Both the position numbers and the translations under genes were made by a program. From the NCBI RefSeq assembly GCF_949628265.1, contig NC_088789.1:6316886-6380885 (forward strand): a stretch of DNA of 64,000 nucleotides, read 5' to 3'. The DNA is from Cloeon dipterum. Taxonomy: Eukaryota; Arthropoda; Insecta; Ephemeroptera; Baetidae. Position 1 is the first letter of the stretch. Every line of letters starts with the position of its first letter. This document shows positions 51,124-63,811 of the stretch, in pieces. The notes under the pieces are model-generated. The model was not told where the DNA came from. It worked only from the letters and a program-made list of their open reading frames with translations, and made no database searches.

Positions 51124-53295
51124 ATGTCGACGTTTCTCAAGAGCTGCCGTCGGATCCTATCCGTAAAGTCTCGTAACAACCTAGATTTCATCATTTGATT
51201 TAACTGCTCGCCTTTGCAGGACGTGCCGACGAGACTCTCTAACGCAGGCATAACATCTACTGAGGAGTGCGAGAATTGTCGTGCCAACTTTAACATTATC
51301 AGGAAAAAAGTATGAGCATGCATCGATTAAAATAATTTTAACATCGTATGTATCATACAAACGATAGAGCTGCATAGTACAAATGAAATGCACACGTAAC
51401 GCAAGCACCGTAAAAACTGTCCTTGAATTTATTTCTGCCTTTATATCCCCTCTTGACACAAATATTGTTATCATCTAGAAATGAGCTTCAAATTCATATT
51501 ATTTTGTTCCAGTATATTTGCAACAAGTGCGCTCGATGCTTCTGCTCAGACTGCCTCAACAAGAGAATTTTGATTTGCAAGTCGTGCAGAGTGCTGAGCA
51601 CTTGGCCTATCGACAGGGCGGAGCTGCAGCCGCTGAAGGCCAGGGACATCAAAGCATACTTGTCTGCAAACGGCGTCTCTACGCACGGATGCGTCGGTTA
51701 GTTTTTTTTACTTTTTTATTTAAAGCAAAATTACACAGTCATTTTTCTTCACTTATTAGAAAAGGAAGAGCTGGTCGAGCTGGCGCTGAGTCACCTGGGC
51801 AGCGGCTTCCAACTGAACCCCATTCCCCCATACAGCCCTCATCGGACGTCAGCGAGAGGCGTCGATGAATCATGGGTTGTTATCAACGAGCAGAGTTCGT
51901 CGACCTCATCTGGAGACACAGAGCCGCACGTACCAAGCTCTAACAACAGCTCACCTTCGTCGCACCTGCCCCCAGACCCTCCGCCGCCTGCTGAGGTGCC
52001 CTTGATTAATGTGGTTGCCGCAGAGGAAGCGCCGCCGTCTCCGCCAAATGACCCTGTCGAGTCAGAATCCGTCCCGATTCCGGGCACCCGTGAACAGCAG
52101 CCCGAGGAGCCCATGTCCACATCGCTGCCCCTCGGCGGGCTGGCCAACCCCCTGCTGACCAATCTCGTTAACGGCAGCGGCCTGTCCGGCTCGCAGCCAA
52201 ACCTTAATGCGTCCAGCTCTTCATCGCACAGGGAGTCAGGCGCGTCCAGCAGTGTTCCTCAGCGCTCCACATCGGAGACCATCCTTTCAATTAGTAGAAC
52301 AAATGTAATTGTTTGTTGAGTTTTCTTTGCTGGTCTCCTCTAAACTGTCTGTTTACAGATATCCATGTTGACTGATGAAGAATTGGAAAAGTTGCCAGTC
52401 AAAAACCTTAAGGTATCAATCCCTTTGAGAATAAAAATATTTTTTATTCTATTTTAGGATTTCAATGTTTGCGATTTAATCCAATCATTTCAGATTGGTA
52501 TCTCATAAAACAAATTCAAATTTTCAAACAACTTCTGCGCCATATTGTTTCAGATATTACTCACAAATCATAGGGTAGACTTTCGAGGCTGTTGCGAAAA
52601 GTCAGAGCTGCAAGAACGTGTGAAACGCCTCAGAAGTCAGCTGCAGGAAAACTTAAAAATAGGTTAGTCTAACAAAGCACCATCTGTTTTCATGTTAGCA
52701 CTTGAGTTCTAATTACCCTGAAGCATGTCCAAACAACTCATTTTCAGTAATGATAGCTATGTTTGGTTGCAAAATAACTGTGCACAAAGTCACCATTCTT
52801 CATCAACTTTATCTTAATCTATACTAATTTTTTTTCGGATGAATAGAAATAAAATAGTACAATGATTTATTATAAACTGAACAATATCATAAATAATTTG
52901 AAACTCGCTCCTACGGAAGCTAAATTAAATCCCAATTACATTTTAAGAACGTTGGACATACAAGATCAAATAATATTACATAGTGTGAGTCCTCTGTTAG
53001 GAAAACAAATATTTAATTAACATTCATTCAAAACCCATCATTACAATTTCTGGTTCACTTTTGGTTACTGAAGTTTATTTCCCATCATGTCCCCAATTTC
53101 ACACAGCCATTTTTTTCAGATGTCGATGCTCTAAGTGATGAAAACCTGTGCAAAGTGTGCATGGCTGCTCCGATTGACTGTGTGCTGCTGGATTGTGGCC
53201 ACGTTGTCACCTGCACCACATGCGGCAAGCAGATGAGTGAGTGCCCGATCTGCAGACAATATGTCGTGCGCTGTGTCAAAATATTTCGGGCCTAG
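51124..53295 (+). CDS. RNF34/RFFL-like E3 ubiquitin ligase
   Basis: A RING-type E3 of the RNF34/rififylin family, which in mammals ubiquitinates apoptosis and signalling proteins from endosomal or plasma membranes. Exons: 51124-51162, 51220-51309, 51513-51696, 51760-52304, 52359-52412, 52554-52662 and 53120-53295, about 398 residues with continuous phase. A FYVE-like zinc region runs from CENC to CKSC (about residues 29-80). It lacks the basic RRHHCR-type phosphoinositide motif, as the family does. A first SAP-like segment ([20 protein letters not shown]) follows, then a Ser/Pro/Glu-rich linker and a second SAP-like segment ([19 protein letters not shown]). The C-terminal C3HC4 RING starts at CKVC (C351, C354) and ends [17 protein letters not shown]. 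The short N terminus (MSTFLKSC) has a cysteine that could be lipidated; that is inference. It is divergent from TRMT2A. Confidence 0.93.
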
Positions 53296-54528
53296 GGACG
53301 AACCCGAACCGAATTAAAATATTATTCCATTACGCGGAGGGAGGCAAGGAGTGCCAAACAAGTGTCAGGATGTTGATGTTGAGTATCAAAATATTAACCT
53401 CGTGACCAAAAGCATAATCTCTATGTTCCACATTTTAAGCATGTGTAAGCAGGTGCATTCTGCATTCTTGACTAGTAACTGACAATATTCCGCAACCAAT
53501 ATGTCGCGCGATTTTTTCCTGTCTACGCACGGTGATAATTTCCAGAAAGTTGACACTATAGGATATATGTTTCAATTCCGTTTTTTAAAGTTTTAACTCT
53601 TTCTATATGAATGATTCCAAGTCATCAGATTATCGTGTGATTTAGTCATAGTCTATAACTGTGTGATTTCCGACTTTTTGGTTCAAGATTCCAGAAGTAC
53701 AACTATACGTACCCTTGTGTAAACAGAAAAATATTTTTCTGTGAAAATTGTACAGCCCTATGCATGAGAGCTGTAACTGATTTCAAACAAACTAAGGCTG
53801 GCCCTATACCACATTGTTGAGCTGTATATTGTAAATTAGAGTGAAATGTTACGAAAGAAAAGACGTTTTCCTACACTGATTAAATTTTATTAGTAGCGTA
53901 ATCCGATACAATTAGTATAATCGCATAAACTGCTTCGCTTTTCATTTAAAATTACACACTGGGTTTGCCTCTTATAGCGCAGCAGTCTCACACAACAGTC
54001 ATGCAAACACCGTCATATTCTTGAGAGGTTTGACTTGACCAAAAATAGTTATTGTAAGCAATGATTTTTTCTTTTTAAATTTGTATGGAGATAATCCCAC
54101 TGGGCAAAATTGCATCATACATTTTGAGTCATCTTTTGAACAACATTTATGTAAATCTGGGTGAAATAAAAGTTACTTTCAGTACATAATAAGACCTTGT
54201 CATTCAATTCAATAGAGATGCACTCTTTCACGGTCGTAGATTTTTTTAAAGCGATGCTAGAAACACCAAGTAGTAGTTGCTGTAAATTCATTGCATTTCG
54301 TAAAATGGATAAAATGCAATTTCATTAAAGCACGGACAACGATAATTATATTTTTATATATTATTTGCAAATCAAAATCTCGTGCACTCAAAACGATTGC
54401 CGACTAAACGGAAAATTATCACAAATAAAGAAATGTAGCAAACACGCACAAACCAAGGGTTGTCACGTGCCGAATTCAGTTAAGTAACTAAATCGGAGGA
54501 ATCAGCTCGAGCAGGCGAGCATTGCCAT
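53296..54528. other. 3' UTR of the RNF34-like gene and 3' flank of LAPTM4
   Basis: About 1.2 kb of non-coding sequence. A plus-strand AATAAA near 54163 is a plausible end for the RNF34-like transcript, which would give a 3' UTR of roughly 870 nt. The rest faces the LAPTM4 stop on the opposite strand. No gene or repeat was recognised. Confidence 0.5.
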
Positions 54529-57500
54529 TTACTGCTGGGCGGCAGCTGTGGTGGCGGAAGTGGTCGGGGCGGCATTTGTAGCCGGGTTGAGATTGAGAGT
54601 GGAGCTGTAGGGTGGCGGCGGTGTCTCGGGCCTGGGGGTAATCATCGGTGGCGGCTCCTTGACAATTTTGGAGTACTCAGGCGGGTTGAGCAGAGCCGCG
54701 TTGGCCGCAGGGCCACCAGCTGCAGAGCCTGAGGCCACGACGGCAGCTGCGGCTGCCGGGTGAATGTCGTAGTCAGGGCCCAGCTCAGCCAATCCGGCTG
54801 CTCCAAGCACGCTGACGGTCGCGCGGCCCGACATTCGCCGCAGGGTCAAGTAGCGGTAGCAACGCCAGATCACACTCAACAGGTACAGCTGCAACCGAAT
54901 ATTAGCAATAATTGAAATTAGATAATTATTTGAAATTTGAGAAGAATGGATGAATGGCGCCAGGCCAACGAGGTGTAATTTTTTTACGGTTTGCACAATT
55001 ATTCTGTAAGCAACGTAACCAGATGAATGGAAATAAAATCGTAACAGGATAAGTGATTTTATTTACAAAATTCCAAGAACGGAATGAAAATTAGCGCTAT
55101 AAAGGAAATTTTTTCATTGAATTTGACAGGTTTCTTTCTATTATAGTTATTTATTCTTTTTAATATCCTGAAACTAAGTCTTGTTATTTTTGGCCTGACT
55201 CTTTCTATTTTTGTTGAAATATTCTTCATATATAATCATTATAAAAATCAACAGACTGATCATTAAATTCTTTACTAAAGGCTTTAATACAATACCTAAT
55301 AGTTAAGACATGATGAGTCACATAAAAAAATAATTTCCTGCTTCAGAAATGATTCATTCTCAATATTTCTAAATAACTGCCGCCTAAGAAGCAAAATATT
55401 ATGTTTGTAAAATATTAACAGTTTCAATTTGTATAATATTTATAACCCTATATTGGATTTATCGGAACCTAATAGCAAAATTAAATCACGAGGAAATAAC
55501 TTTGTTTCCTCACGAATGACGCGTTGAAAGCGTGTTTTCAGTGCAGAGAGCATTACATTTTTCTTATCAGTATTATTTGTATCTTGTGCAATGGTAAAAA
55601 TATTTTTGTTTAGAATAAATGCTTGGAGCGAGATAAACAAATTGATGCAGAAAATAGAATAATTTGGTCTTACCTTGATGTAGAGAGCAGCAACCAGGGC
55701 CAAAATTGTGACAAATCCAAGCGCAGAGGGGTTCATGTTGTGCAATTGCTTCTTTACCATTTCATTTCCTTGTTCTTCAGCTTGCTTGGCAAGGGCCGTC
55801 AGGGAGGGCAGGGCACACAGGTAGCTGATGGCAATCACCCTGGAAATGATCCAATTTGTTTGGTTTTAACCAGGAAAAGATAAAAAATGTCAAAATTATT
55901 GTTTCAAGTGAGAAACTTACACAGCCAAGCAAAAGTCGAAGACCTTCAAGCAGAAGTAAGGCAGAAGGTAAAAGGGTCGTCCTTTGGCGGCGCCGTAGAT
56001 CAGGGCGATAGTGCTCGCGATGGCAATCAAATTGATCTGAGTGTTCATGTTCGGGTCTCCTAGGAAGATTTCTTTAATTCACAAAAGCGGCATGATATAA
56101 ATTACACGAGCTCTTACGAGAATACGAAGGAGTCCTGGAGAGCGGAGTCGGCAAAGGAGATCCGGTAGATTCATCCTCGGGAGGAGCGCTGGTAATTGGC
56201 CTGCCATGGTTTTCTGCCAATTCAGGGTGGCTCACCATCACGGCAACAGTGGCCAATGATAGAATTTGCAGCATCTTAAATACAAATTTACTAAAATTAG
56301 CGTTGACCCTAAAGCTGTGTAAGTTTTGCTTTCATGAAATGATTAAATTAAAATAATTTATAATTTCTTTTTAATTTGTTAAGCTAAGAGTTGGAGATAT
56401 CTTTCCTTAGTTGACCGCAGTTTTAGTAAGATATATAATGTGTCATGTTGTCATTTCAAAAACAATTTAATGGGGGAAATTTGCAATATCCATGGGAATA
56501 AACTCACCAGCTGCCAAATTCCAATGGATATAGTTGCTGTCCGAACATGGCAGCAGAAGAAGCATATCCAGTCTTCACGCCTTTCGTCTTTTATTCGAAT
56601 CACTGCAATAACAAGAATCAAATGTAAATTTTATTAACTGTAGCAGGTGTAAGCAGTATTTTGTGAGTGTGGGTAGGAAAATCTAAACAAAGAATGATGA
56701 CGAAACCAAAGAGACAGGAAACTCGAATAAAATTAGAAGTCGTTGTGGTAGCGGCTAATGACTGTAACTACACTTGGTAGCGAGCGGCGAATGACTGGTA
56801 ATTCAAATACCTCGGCGTTTTTTACCTTTAACTGCACTTCGTTACCAAACACGGTTTCGTGCGTCTTTTGTTTTTTTTTACAATGATCTACACCAGGACA
56901 AAATTTTACACCATTATGATGGTTAGAAGCGTGATTTTTATGCCATCTAGTGTATGCGATGACAATACATGCAGCAATCGCAGAAATCAAAACTCAATAA
57001 TCGCCGACATTGTCATCGCCAAATCTCGGGTTTAAGACATCAGAATTACAAGAACAGCACACCGTTCAACTCGTCTAAACCTTCCCTAGATAGCCGAAGG
57101 GTTTGGAAGGTGATCAACCCTCATCCCCCTTCCACCCTGTGCACTACAGATAAGATAAAAATCGCGTTGCTTAGCACTTTCAGACACTTTTTCTCTACAA
57201 AACAAGTCTCTTAAATTAAAAAAATACTACCCTAAATTGCATTGGCTATCTATAGGAAATTGAGATGAGTCGAACGGTGTGCAGTTTTTACATTTTTTTA
57301 TAATTAGAACCCAAGATTTGGCGGTGGCAATGTTAGCAAAAATGCATGCACGCGCTCATAATATAACGTTAAACTTGATCTTTGCCGACATAGTCATCCC
57401 TAAATCTCGTATTCTAAGCTCTAGACGAGTCGAACGGTGTGCCGTTTTTGCATTTCTGACACTTTGAACCCGAGATTTAGCGATGACAATGTTGGCAAAA

Positions 57501-58172
57501 ATCAAATTTTATGTATGCGTGTATGGTATGTATTTTTGCTAATATTTTTTGTCAAATTATCACATAATTACGATAATAACCATAATAAATATCAAATTGC
57601 ATAGCTGTATCTTTAATTATTTGCACAAATCAATGTCTTAAGGCAGCATAATCACTTGGTAATCAAACTCAAATGTTTAATACCACCTTCAGGGTCAAGT
57701 TTTGGCTATAAAATAAATTAGTGAGACGAAGATTTCTTATGGTGTGACGGTATGAAAATAGCTTCACGATAATGCAGATTTTAAATATCGATATCGATTC
57801 TACCAACTCATAACGCAAATTTAATAAACTCGTTTTAAGTCTCTCCTGTAAAATCGGTATCGATGTAAATAAAGGTAAAAAACGCCGAGGTATTTGAATT
57901 ACCAGTCATTCGCCGCTCGCTACCAAGTGTAGTTACAGTCATTAGCCGCTACCGCAACGAAGTATAAAACGTAATAATTATGTGTGTCACAGCAGATCAT
58001 TAATCCTATCAAAATGCAAAAAATCGAAAAAATTTTAAAGAGAAAGCGTGACAGACTAAAAAGGAGGGCGAGTACGGCTAGCTTTATAAAAAGGTCAAAC
58101 TGTTGTTTCCAAAATATTGCACAATCTTTGCTGAATTTAGGGAACGACACATGCTGCAAAATCTGACTTACT
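54529..58172 (-). CDS. LAPTM4: Lysosomal-associated transmembrane protein 4
   Basis: A four-pass protein of late endosomes and lysosomes; family members bind NEDD4-type ligases through PY motifs and affect transporter and receptor sorting. Minus-strand exons: 58172 (5' UTR exon supplying the A of ATG), 56602-56508, 56274-56118, 56059-55921, 55839-55674 and 54888-54529, about 305 residues with continuous phase. After the start, REDWICFFCCHVRTATISIG matches the family's cytosolic Cys-rich entry to TM1. Later membrane segments include INLIAIASTIALIYG, LPYFCLKVFDFCLAVVIAIS and GFVTILALVAALYIKLYL. The tail carries PPEY (255-258) and PPPPY (276-280). Joining the donor at 58172 (A|GTAAGTC) to 56602 creates the ATG; this 5' model is the least certain part. 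The resulting 1,568-bp intron holds an inverted-repeat element. The tail is Ala-rich and longer than usual. Confidence 0.85.
56741..57959. mobile_element. Non-autonomous DNA transposon (MITE-like) with 90-bp terminal inverted repeats
   Basis: The left end (56741-56830) begins CGTTGTGGTAGCGGCTAATG. The right end (57870-57959) is its reverse complement over 90 bp with a single mismatch (T versus C at position 6). A 4-bp direct repeat, AAGT, flanks both ends (56737-56740 and 57960-57963), consistent with a target-site duplication. The 1,219-bp element has no transposase-like frame. Its interior carries further, more diverged inverted segments. The superfamily cannot be assigned from the termini alone. 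It lies in the first intron of LAPTM4. Confidence 0.88.
56990..57505. repeat. Nested inverted repeats inside the MITE-like element
   Basis: GCCGACATTGTCATCGCC near 57000 is the complement of a segment near 57480 (GCGATGACAATGTTGGC). Similar blocks near 57300-57345 and 57378-57412 form a second pair. The phrase CGAGTCGAACGGTGTGC recurs (57270 and 57426 forward, about 57055 in reverse). These suggest an older fold-back element inside, or the origin of, the larger one. Confidence 0.7.
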
Positions 58173-58756
58173 TCTTCACACCGACTCAGTAGACTTGGGC
58201 TGATTGACTAGGAGAATGACTGTTGAAACTTACTAGAAAAACGCCCTCGTATTACGTAAATTACATTAACCACCGACCACTGTTTTGAGTTTGACGTCTT
58301 CACCAAATGGCGACCATATTATTATTGCGTGACGTCGTAATAGAGAGGGAGAGGCGGTTGCGTGTTATGCCAGTAGAGGGGACCGGAGGGGGAAATAATG
58401 GTTCTCAAGTTCCACCCTGTCCTTTCTTTTTTTCTCTCTTCAGGACATAAACCACTATCCATCCACCACTGGAAAATTTTCTTTTTCACGTGATCACTGA
58501 ATTATTATCGCCCACCTGTAAGTTCTTTCAGGATGGAAAGAATTTGTTTTTAATTGCGAGGAAAATATAAAATTTGATTTTATAATTTCTGAGAATAGAA
58601 AATATACAAAAGAACGGACACTGTTAATTTTTTTAAATCAATCAGTTTCTGACCATCTTTTAGATTAAATCCATTGAAATTGTATCTTAAGTCATCTTAA
58701 TTTTTATTATAATGAAATTTATCAAACGATTTTGAACGTATTAAGAAATTAACAAA
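58173..58756. other. LAPTM4 5' region and proteasome alpha-3 3' flank
   Basis: This holds the putative LAPTM4 promoter and 5' UTR near 58173-58500. On the same strand it also holds the 3' UTR of the proteasome gene, with a minus-strand AATAAA near 58705. No further gene was seen. Confidence 0.45.
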
Positions 58757-60253
<1,497 letters not shown>

Positions 60254-60869
60254 GTTTATTCAGCGATATCAAATATTCCCGATGAAATTAAGCAAAAATT
60301 ACTGGATTTTCTGACCGAGAAACGCGTTGTCATCAATGAGTTATATTTTTGTTGCTACTCTCGCTCTCGCTATTCATTTGTTCCTCTCGCTCGAAACGCC
60401 CTCTGAATTTTGACGCGGGAAAAGGATGACCGCGAGCTGCGATCCGCGCGTAGTGCCTCAACGAAAAATTATATAATTATAATTTATTGAAAATAGGATA
60501 TTTTTCTTTACACACAAAACAATTCTTTTACATTCATGTCACAACTGATTATTTGGCAAGGTTAATTCAATAATAAACTATAAAAGTATAACATGGTCTA
60601 TTTCCCTTTTTCTCTTTTTCTATTATATTCACGTGGATGTTTCTCAATCAGCAATCACTCTGTGGTTTTATTTTTTTTCACTTTCGCAGCAATAAATTAG
60701 ACATTTTTTGTATTCAAATGTACAGGTATTATAATTCCCATCTTTTGTGCGAAATATATTTCGTATGCGTGACACAATTTTGAAAAAAAAATGAAATGGG
60801 ATGGGTTGAAATTTAATTAACTCACATTATATTATGTTTATAAAAACGTCTGTCAGTACATTTTAGGTT
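60254..60869. other. Proteasome alpha-3 promoter and BTB-gene 3' flank
   Basis: The 616-bp interval must contain the proteasome gene promoter, in the GC-richer part near 60400-60460 (GACGCGGG, GATCCGCGCG), and the 3' end of the BTB gene. No additional coding or repeat feature was recognised. Confidence 0.45.
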
Positions 60870-63811
60870 TTATTTTTTAATTACATAGCTGATATTGTGC
60901 AAAAAGATTGGTCCATTCAAACCATTGCGATTTTGCGTGTGGTAATCACTGGACCAAGTCACATTAAATGAAGAAAACACTCTTGGGTGCAGCAAATTTT
61001 GTAGGGAGCTGTTAACATCGTCCTCGTTTCGTTTGTTCAAAAAATAATAGTTGCAGCTTCGAGGATGGTAAAGCAAATTGGCAGAGTACTCGATGTTTTT
61101 CTTCAGAAGCACGGGTTCTCTTAGCTTTACTGCCCACGGCGTATTAGAGGGTAGATTGGTCAGATCCCAGGTTTCATCTTTGTTGCCGAGACCCCTGAGT
61201 GTCACCGTGCAATTAAACGCACTTGTTTTGGTCTCAATTTTCTCGTAGCTATTTTTCAAAGGGTTAAATTTTATTCCGGGGTTTACGCAACCCTCCAAAA
61301 TCACGCCAAAGCACGAAAGACCTGTTATGTAAAGGTCTTGGAGTGGTCTGAACTCGATTTTGTTGGAAATTGCGTAGTAATCTGAAAACTTGGCCAGATC
61401 CTCGCACGCAGATTCCTCGCCATTTGTCGCCAGTGCAATCAGCTGGGTCATCTCCATAAGAATGTACTCTCTCTGAGCGGTCGTGGCGCACAGGGTTGCA
61501 GGAATATCCGACTTCTTGTTTTTGGTGATGCAATATTCCATGATTGCCGCTTTCTCTTTGTCCGTCAGGAAATCTGGGAGGTTGGCCGCGTCGACGGGGG
61601 TCAGAGTTAAAAACCGCAATCCAGTCAGCAAACTACGCATTGCGTCTCTGAAGGAAAAATATTTTAATAATTTTCAAACACGGTTTCTTCTGTATAACCT
61701 CTCATCCTCCTGATGCTGAGCCCATTTCCAACAAATATCAATTAGATGGATTTCTGACGTGATCGAAAGAACGTCTAATGAAAGCATATGGTTTAAACTC
61801 GCAGAGGATGCTCGCAGAAATTCAGAAGATTCGACGCAAGCTCTTGTATCGTCACAAAGAACCTAATAAATAAAAGGGGATAAATTTTAATTTTATATTT
61901 AACTGCGAATTACTTGATTGCAGGCTTGAGCCACGTCTTCCATGCCAAATTCCAAGACCCTATTTAATACTGGCCAAATATTTTCCACAGTAACTTTTGA
62001 CTCGATCAAAGCCTTGCAATGCGATTTAAGCGTTTCGATCAGCAGATGATCGGCTGCTATTGCCAATTCAACCACGTCCATGCAATCTACGTTGGAGTTA
62101 AATTCGGTGAGATGCAGGAACCTGCCAATTGAAGCTCGCAAATTTGATTTGGCAATATATTCCTTTCCCTTACTCCACTACGAGCTCGAAAATATGAGGC
62201 TCGACGTTATTGATGCGAACAGGGTTTGGTAGAGGGAGAGGACTGTTAAACAGTCCTTCCATAAATTCGCTGCCCATCATCATGATCGACTTAACAGCGT
62301 GCACTTCCTAAAAAAAGGGAAATTTTAAAAAAAATATTGCAATTTTGTAAAAATAAATTAAAATTAACATTTAATTATCCAACATTTTTTACCAAAATTG
62401 TTTTTTACGAAAGTAATTACTAGGTTTCACAAATTAATTTTCTTATTAGTACTTCCTATCAGTCAACAAGAGTGAATCTCAAGACAAGGAACCGAAACTG
62501 GAAACTGGAATCCGGTATTTTTCCGGTATTTCCCACGGAGATAGAAGTATTTTCAACGGAACAGGACTGGACAGGATATGCCACAAATTTTCCGCTTTTC
62601 CTGTTTCAAATAAGAAATAATAATCCTCGCCGCAGCAAAATATCAAGCTGAAAATTTTAAAGTGGGTTTATCATTAGTTTTCGAGAAATTCCACTACAAA
62701 AAATATGACATTTTCGATTTTCCAGGTTTTTTGCACCTCCAAAGCACGCCATCATAATTGCATCATAATTGCAGTTCGTCTCGAACTCCAATAACCAGCT
62801 AAAGTATTGAGGAATTCCTTCCCCATCCCCTTTTCACCCCATTGCTAAATTTTGTAATTTTGATAATAGAAATTTTATCATGCTCCATCTGTGTGGGTTT
62901 AAAAATGTTTTATCAAAAAACTTTTCTAAGTAAATTAACACCCAGTACAACAACCGAAAAATATTTTAAAATGTAATGCAAATTTAATACAAAAATCCAG
63001 AGGCATAAAATTTTTACTCTTTCGAAAGGGATGAAGTAAAGGAACTTAACGGTTGAAGACTAAGCATAAGCACCCCTTCAGATGGTCAGGGGAGGTCGAG
63101 ACGAGTTCAACGGTGGGTAGTTTTTGCCATTCTGATGGTTTAGAATTCGAGATTTGGAGTTTAAAATAATTTCAAAACACGAAATTTTTCAATTTTGTTT
63201 TTGTTGACTCTAAATCACGGGTTCTAACCATTAGAATTACAAAAATTAAGTACCTTTAGACACGTCTCAACCTACCCTGAATATTTAAGGGTGTTCTAAC
63301 CCTCACCCCTTCAACCCCTTGGATTTACTACAGTAAAAATGTTCTCAAAAGTATTTTCCTCAGTTTTAAAATTATTTTAGCAATCGGGGTTGGAAGGTAA
63401 ACAACTCTAAAACCTTCAGCTGGTCAGAGGAGGTTGAGATGAGTTCAACGGTGGCAATTTTTCGTAAATTCTGTTGGTTAGAACCCGTGCTATCAAGTTA
63501 AAAAAAAACGAAGTTCTATGAAAATTTTTACGAAGTTCAGACATGGGACAACTTTTAATTACATTTCTTAATGTTTATAATCATTTTCAAAAATACAATT
63601 TAGATTTTTTATTCTTAGGTGACAGTGCAAAGGTGAATCGCACCCTTGCTGCACCTTATAGACTCAATTTACGCTTTTTAGAAAGTACCTTTGCGTCTGC
63701 ATCTTCTGGTCCGACCAAGAACGAGCAATCAGTGTACTTTCCTAGTTTAAGAGCTTCAAGTCTTTTGTTCAGAAGCGCCATCCGAGAGTCAAGATATTGA
63801 GTTTCAGCCAT
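60870..63811 (-). CDS. BTB-BACK protein with PHR-like C-terminal domain
   Basis: Minus-strand exons: 63811-63689, 62307-62174, 62121-61914, 61862-61699 and 61647-60870, about 468 residues with continuous phase. A BTB/POZ domain (about residues 20-130) includes YTDCSFLVGPEDADAKEVHA, KSIMMMGSEFMEGLFNS and HIFELVVEFLHLTEF. A BACK-type helical region follows (about 135-260: AIADHLL-type, LNRVLEFGMEDVAQACNQ). The C-terminal beta-rich region (about 300-465) has the layout of a PHR domain (FRPLQDLYITGLSCFGVILE, NGLNGPIFLHNISYV), as in BTBD1/2/3/6. Proteins of this type are usually Cullin-3 substrate adaptors. Sequence identity to any named BTBD seems low, so no orthologue is claimed. Exon 1 is separated by a 1.4-kb repeat-bearing intron and is the least certain. 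Confidence 0.78.
63050..63490. repeat. Fold-back repeat in the BTB gene's first intron
   Basis: Two forward copies (about 63058-63165 and 63405-63495) contain TCAGATGGTCAGGGGAGGTC- and CAGCTGGTCAGAGGAGGTTG-type starts followed by GAGTTCAACGGTGG. A reverse-oriented related segment lies between them (about 63215-63325: GGGTTCTAACCATTAGAATT, CCTCACCCCTTCAACCCC). The same GAGT-AACGGTG core occurs inside the element at 56741-57959, so this is one dispersed family. Confidence 0.7.

Noticed and set aside
56733-56990. 85-residue minus-strand frame at the left end of the inverted-repeat element
   Set aside because: It mostly translates the terminal repeat itself and shows no DDE or zinc-finger transposase features; the element is treated as non-autonomous.
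57920-58159. 79-residue hydrophobic minus-strand frame between the element and the LAPTM4 5' exon
   Set aside because: It overlaps the right terminal repeat and the proposed intron, and is AT-driven hydrophobic sequence without family match.
63543-63800. 85-residue plus-strand frame at the window's right end
   Set aside because: It is antisense to the first BTB exon, which is supported by phase and domain continuity.
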